Part shown: positions 61,701-64,000 of the stretch, in pieces
Numbering within the stretch: position 1 is the stretch's first letter
Layout: each line of letters begins with the position of its first letter
Source of the DNA: Massilia terrae
GTDB taxonomy: Bacteria > Pseudomonadota > Gammaproteobacteria > Burkholderiales > Burkholderiaceae_D
Direction: 5' to 3'
NCBI RefSeq assembly: GCF_024753145.1
Contig: NZ_JANUGU010000001.1
Coordinates: 1,364,001 to 1,428,000, forward strand
Length of the DNA: 64,000 nucleotides
Translations under genes and position numbers: made by a program
The notes under the pieces: model-generated
The model's database searches: none
Seen by the model: the letters and a program-made list of their open reading frames with translations, nothing else
What the model was told of the DNA's origin: nothing

Positions 61701-62264
61701 TCAATGAAACGAACAGGCGCCGTACTTGCAAATTGCCGGGCTGGCCGCCTGGGCCGGTTGGGCCGGCGTCGTGTTGTCGCCAGCTGCGGCGACGGTGCCG
61801 GCGTCGTTGCTGCCGGCAGTCTGGCTGGCCCCATAACCCGTCAAGGCGAACGCGTCGGCCTTGGCGCCCGTTGCCGGAGCGGTACTGCCGGGCCCAGACA
61901 CTGAAGCGGTCGCCGCCTGGCCGCTTGAAACGGCGGCCTGATTGCCCGCCCCTGCCGCCACAAGCGGCGCCTGGCCGGCCGAAGCGGCCGTGGAAGACGG
62001 CAATTGATCGACAGAAGCAGACTGAGGCGCAGGCGGTGCTGGCAGCGAGGCCGGTGCCGGCTCAGGCGCCGGATCGGGCGCTGCAGCCTCGGTCGCCGCC
62101 TGAACCGCCGGCACCGCGCTTGCCACCGCCACCGCCGCCATCTGCGGCCCGTTGTGCAGGCCGCCCTGGTTTCCGGCTCCGCAGCCGGCCAGCAGGATGC
62201 CGGTCGCGCCGCACAGCAGCGCACGGATGCGCCATCGGGACGTGCGAGGTGTCGTGTTCTTCAT
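61701..62264 (-). CDS. Ala/Pro-rich lipoprotein between two beta-helix genes
   Basis: 187 residues. Lipobox LLAGC places the lipidated Cys near residue 28. The rest is Ala/Pro/Ser/Gly-rich and probably disordered (PAPEPAPASLPAPPAPQ), ending KYGACSFH with one more Cys. No family recognised. Such linkers often tether a domain or span the cell wall. Its placement between two near-identical secreted proteins suggests a shared process. Confidence 0.65.
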   Translation of the reverse strand: MKNTTPRTSRWRIRALLCGATGILLAGCGAGNQGGLHNGPQMAAVAVASAVPAVQAATEAAAPDPAPEPAPASLPAPPAPQSASVDQLPSSTAASAGQAPLVAAGAGNQAAVSSGQAATASVSGPGSTAPATGAKADAFALTGYGASQTAGSNDAGTVAAAGDNTTPAQPAQAASPAICKYGACSFH

Positions 62265-62298
62265 CAGCGCTTCCTCAATTCATCAGGACGATTCAAGC

Positions 62299-62320
62299 CC
62301 GCGCGCATCACTGCGCGCGG
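62299..62320. repeat. GC-rich hairpin downstream of the second beta-helix gene
   Basis: Perfect 9-bp arms ccgcgcgca / tgcgcgcgg around tcac, with no T-tract on either strand. Unclear function: stabilising 3' structure or part of the lipoprotein promoter region. Confidence 0.55.
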
Positions 62321-62340
62321 ACCGGACGTGCAGGCTTCGA

Positions 62341-63486
62341 TCAGTGCTGGTAAGCGCCGATGTCGTAGCCGGTGGTCGAATTGCGCGGCTTGCCGACGAT
62401 GTCAGTCGGAGCCGCGCCGACCGAGGTGCCGCGGCCGATCGCCGGCGAGCTCGACGTCAGCTGGTAGTTCGGCGTGGTCGCGGTGCGCGAGTACGCCACG
62501 AACAGCGGGTTCGAGGACACGGTGTTCTTTGCCGTCAGACCATTTTTCAGCGAGATGTTGTACTTGCTGTTCTGGTACACCAGGTTGTTGCTGTAGCTGT
62601 TGTGCGTGCCGGTCGTGCCCTGCTCCGAAATGCCGTAGGTGTTATCGAACACGATGTTGCTGTTGACCACCGTGTAGTCGGCGCCTGCGCTCGTGTGATA
62701 AAAGTCGCCGCCGCCGACGATGATGCCGAACACCGAGCTGGTTACCGTGTTGTTGGTGATGGTCACGTGGTTGGCGTCGTGCCACAGGTGGATCGCGGCT
62801 TGCGCCACGCGGTACACCAGGTTGTTCTTCACGGAACCCGAGGTCGACACGTAGATGCCTTGGATATAGGTGCAGCCGGCCGGGCCGATATCGTTGACGG
62901 TGTTGCTGACCACGTCATTCCAGATGCCGCCGTAGTAGCTGTCCACGCCGATCGCCGAGCCGCCGCCGCTGGTGCAGGTGGCGGTCTTGGCGATGTGGTG
63001 CACGTGGTTATCCTGGATCATGCTGTACGAACCGCCGGTGTAGATACCGTGGGTCACGGCCGGCTTGGTGCTGCCGTCGATGTCGAAACCGATGATGCTC
63101 ACGTAGTTGCCGCGGTTGTCCCAGACGTTGGCGGTGCTGCCCGGAACGATCTTCGCGCCCCACTTGGAGGTCGAGACCCAGTAGATGCGGGCGGACGAGG
63201 TGCCGCTGGCGGTGGTCGTGAAGCCACCGGTGTAGGTGCCTGGCGCGACCCACACGGTGGTGCCGGGACGGGTTGCCACCTGGGCGGCGCGCGCCAGGGT
63301 CTTGAAGGGCGCGGCCTTGCTGCCGGATGCGCTGTCGCTGCCGGTCGGGGACACGTAATAGTTGTAGGTCGTGGCCGGCGTCGTGGTGGCCGAGGCCGAA
63401 CCGGCTGCGGCGAGCAGGACGGCGGCGCTGGCGGCGAGCACGGTGTTGAAACGGGCAGTGTTGGCGATAGTTCCGAGTTTTTGCAT
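62341..63486 (-). CDS. secreted right-handed parallel beta-helix protein
   Basis: 381 residues with a signal peptide ending near GSASA. The mature region begins TTTPATTYNYYVSPTGSDSASG and runs as a parallel beta-helix to the C-terminal GYDIGAYQH, which the other copy shares exactly. It lacks the DUF4214 domain present in the paralogue at 60143; otherwise the two match at well over four residues in five by eye. Function unknown; related to secreted carbohydrate-active beta-helix proteins. Confidence 0.85.
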   Translation of the reverse strand: MQKLGTIANTARFNTVLAASAAVLLAAAGSASATTTPATTYNYYVSPTGSDSASGSKAAPFKTLARAAQVATRPGTTVWVAPGTYTGGFTTTASGTSSARIYWVSTSKWGAKIVPGSTANVWDNRGNYVSIIGFDIDGSTKPAVTHGIYTGGSYSMIQDNHVHHIAKTATCTSGGGSAIGVDSYYGGIWNDVVSNTVNDIGPAGCTYIQGIYVSTSGSVKNNLVYRVAQAAIHLWHDANHVTITNNTVTSSVFGIIVGGGDFYHTSAGADYTVVNSNIVFDNTYGISEQGTTGTHNSYSNNLVYQNSKYNISLKNGLTAKNTVSSNPLFVAYSRTATTPNYQLTSSSPAIGRGTSVGAAPTDIVGKPRNSTTGYDIGAYQH

Positions 63487-63489
63487 TGG

Positions 63490-63580
63490 GAAGGTTCCTT
63501 ACCTCAACAAGTGAATGAGTACCTTTGAGGTGCGGAAACTGCCCAAGTTCAACGTTTTTGAAAAAGAATTTTTTAGGCGT
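63490..63580 (-). promoter_or_regulatory. leader shared with the other beta-helix gene
   Basis: On the minus strand the ~90 bases before the gene at 62341 match those before the gene at 60143 (61484-61575). Both include TTGAACTTGGGMAGTTTCC followed by a CTCAAAG...TACTCATT...TGTTGAG stretch. The conservation implies a common regulatory region or a recent duplication. Confidence 0.6.
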
Positions 63581-63713
63581 AATAAATTCGCACCGGCATG
63601 TTCCTCATAGAAATCGAACGCTTGCATGAGATATATCGCGTTTTTCGCCGCAACTAAGCGGGCCAATCCGAAGTCTTAGCTAGCTGCCACGATGACGCGA
63701 GAGGACCAATCCG

Positions 63714-64000
63714 ATGACGGAATATCCAGAAGTAAAAGACAGACTGCAGGAAGGCGAACTTTATGCCGGGCTCATCCTTGGCCGGCAGGGCGAACCCGAC
63801 CACCACCTGATCCTGTTGCCAGGCCGCGCAGCCGACGTCAGTTGGCCCGCGGCGCAAGACTGGGCTGCGGCGCGCGGCGGCATCTTGCCGACGCGGCGCG
63901 AGCTTGCCCTGCTGTTCGCTAACCTGCGCGAGGAGTTCGACCGGGCCTGGTATTGGTCGAGTGAACAGCACGAGACGCGCGCACAGCTGGTCTGGGGGCA
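63714..64000 (+). CDS. DUF1566-like protein, 5' part
   Basis: The first 95 residues of a gene that runs off the right edge. YPEVKDRLQEGELYAGLILG is followed by a DUF1566-like region (SWPAAQDWAAARGGILPTRRELALLFANLREEFDRAWYWSS). This is common in phage-encoded and mobile contexts, but no other phage gene is visible here. Frame is continuous to the window end. Confidence 0.72.
   Translation, partial: MTEYPEVKDRLQEGELYAGLILGRQGEPDHHLILLPGRAADVSWPAAQDWAAARGGILPTRRELALLFANLREEFDRAWYWSSEQHETRAQLVWG

Noticed and set aside
63714..64000. Prophage boundary suggested by the DUF1566 gene
   Set aside because: No integrase, attachment repeat or structural phage gene is visible; one gene at the window edge is not enough.

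Overview
The window is about 64 kb of GC-rich, densely packed chromosome from a betaproteobacterium, most likely Oxalobacteraceae (Massilia/Duganella/Telluria type). This rests on a class I phaC next to phaR, the rluD-pgeF / bamD arrangement, a PEP-CTERM protein, a complete MSHA pilus locus, and short REP-like palindromes in intergenic gaps. It contains no rRNA, CRISPR array, insertion sequence or obvious prophage. One tRNA gene, Leu(UAA), was found.

Layout. 1-7.2 kb: the 3' end of a nucleobase permease, a small lipoprotein, and a branched-chain amino-acid type ABC importer (binding protein, LivH, a fused LivM-LivG, LivF) followed by an EamA exporter. 7.2-13 kb: housekeeping genes (Mut7-C RNase-like, DUF72, trxC, DUF4870, metC, rimO). 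13-21 kb: PHA synthesis (phaR, phaC), pgeF-rluD divergent from bamD, yaaA, an orphan PIN protein and a methionine aminotransferase. 21.2-37.4 kb: a 16-gene MSHA type IV pilus locus, all on the minus strand, in the order E-G-F-A-C-D-O-P-Q then I-(PilN-like)-J-K-L-M-N. Its two halves are swapped relative to the Vibrio order. MshE has two c-di-GMP-binding type motifs. 37.6-40.9 kb: an operon of two acyl-CoA dehydrogenases and two MaoC hydratases that looks like a heteromeric beta-oxidation module. 41-51 kb: a PEP-CTERM protein, an M13 peptidase, the Prc protease, an HExxH membrane protein coupled to thymidine kinase, and a periplasmic Ntn acylase downstream of a ParB-like protein.

51-55 kb: a CPBP membrane protease, then a minus-strand run of AraC regulator, 12-cysteine metallothionein-like peptide, YtkA-like lipoprotein and di-heme (MauG-type) peroxidase. 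This run is a candidate metal/redox module. A VOC protein diverges from the regulator. 55-60 kb: the tRNA, then a periplasmic molybdenum hydroxylase operon (tri-heme cytochrome, 2Fe-2S subunit, Tat-exported Mo subunit) and an SRAP protein. 60-64 kb: two very similar secreted parallel beta-helix proteins, one with an extra DUF4214 domain, flank an Ala-rich lipoprotein and share a conserved leader. The window ends inside a DUF1566 gene.

The least described parts are the tandem beta-helix pair, the metallothionein/YtkA/di-heme run, the permuted MSHA locus and the paired ACAD/MaoC operon. All functional assignments come from motif recognition by eye, without database searches.
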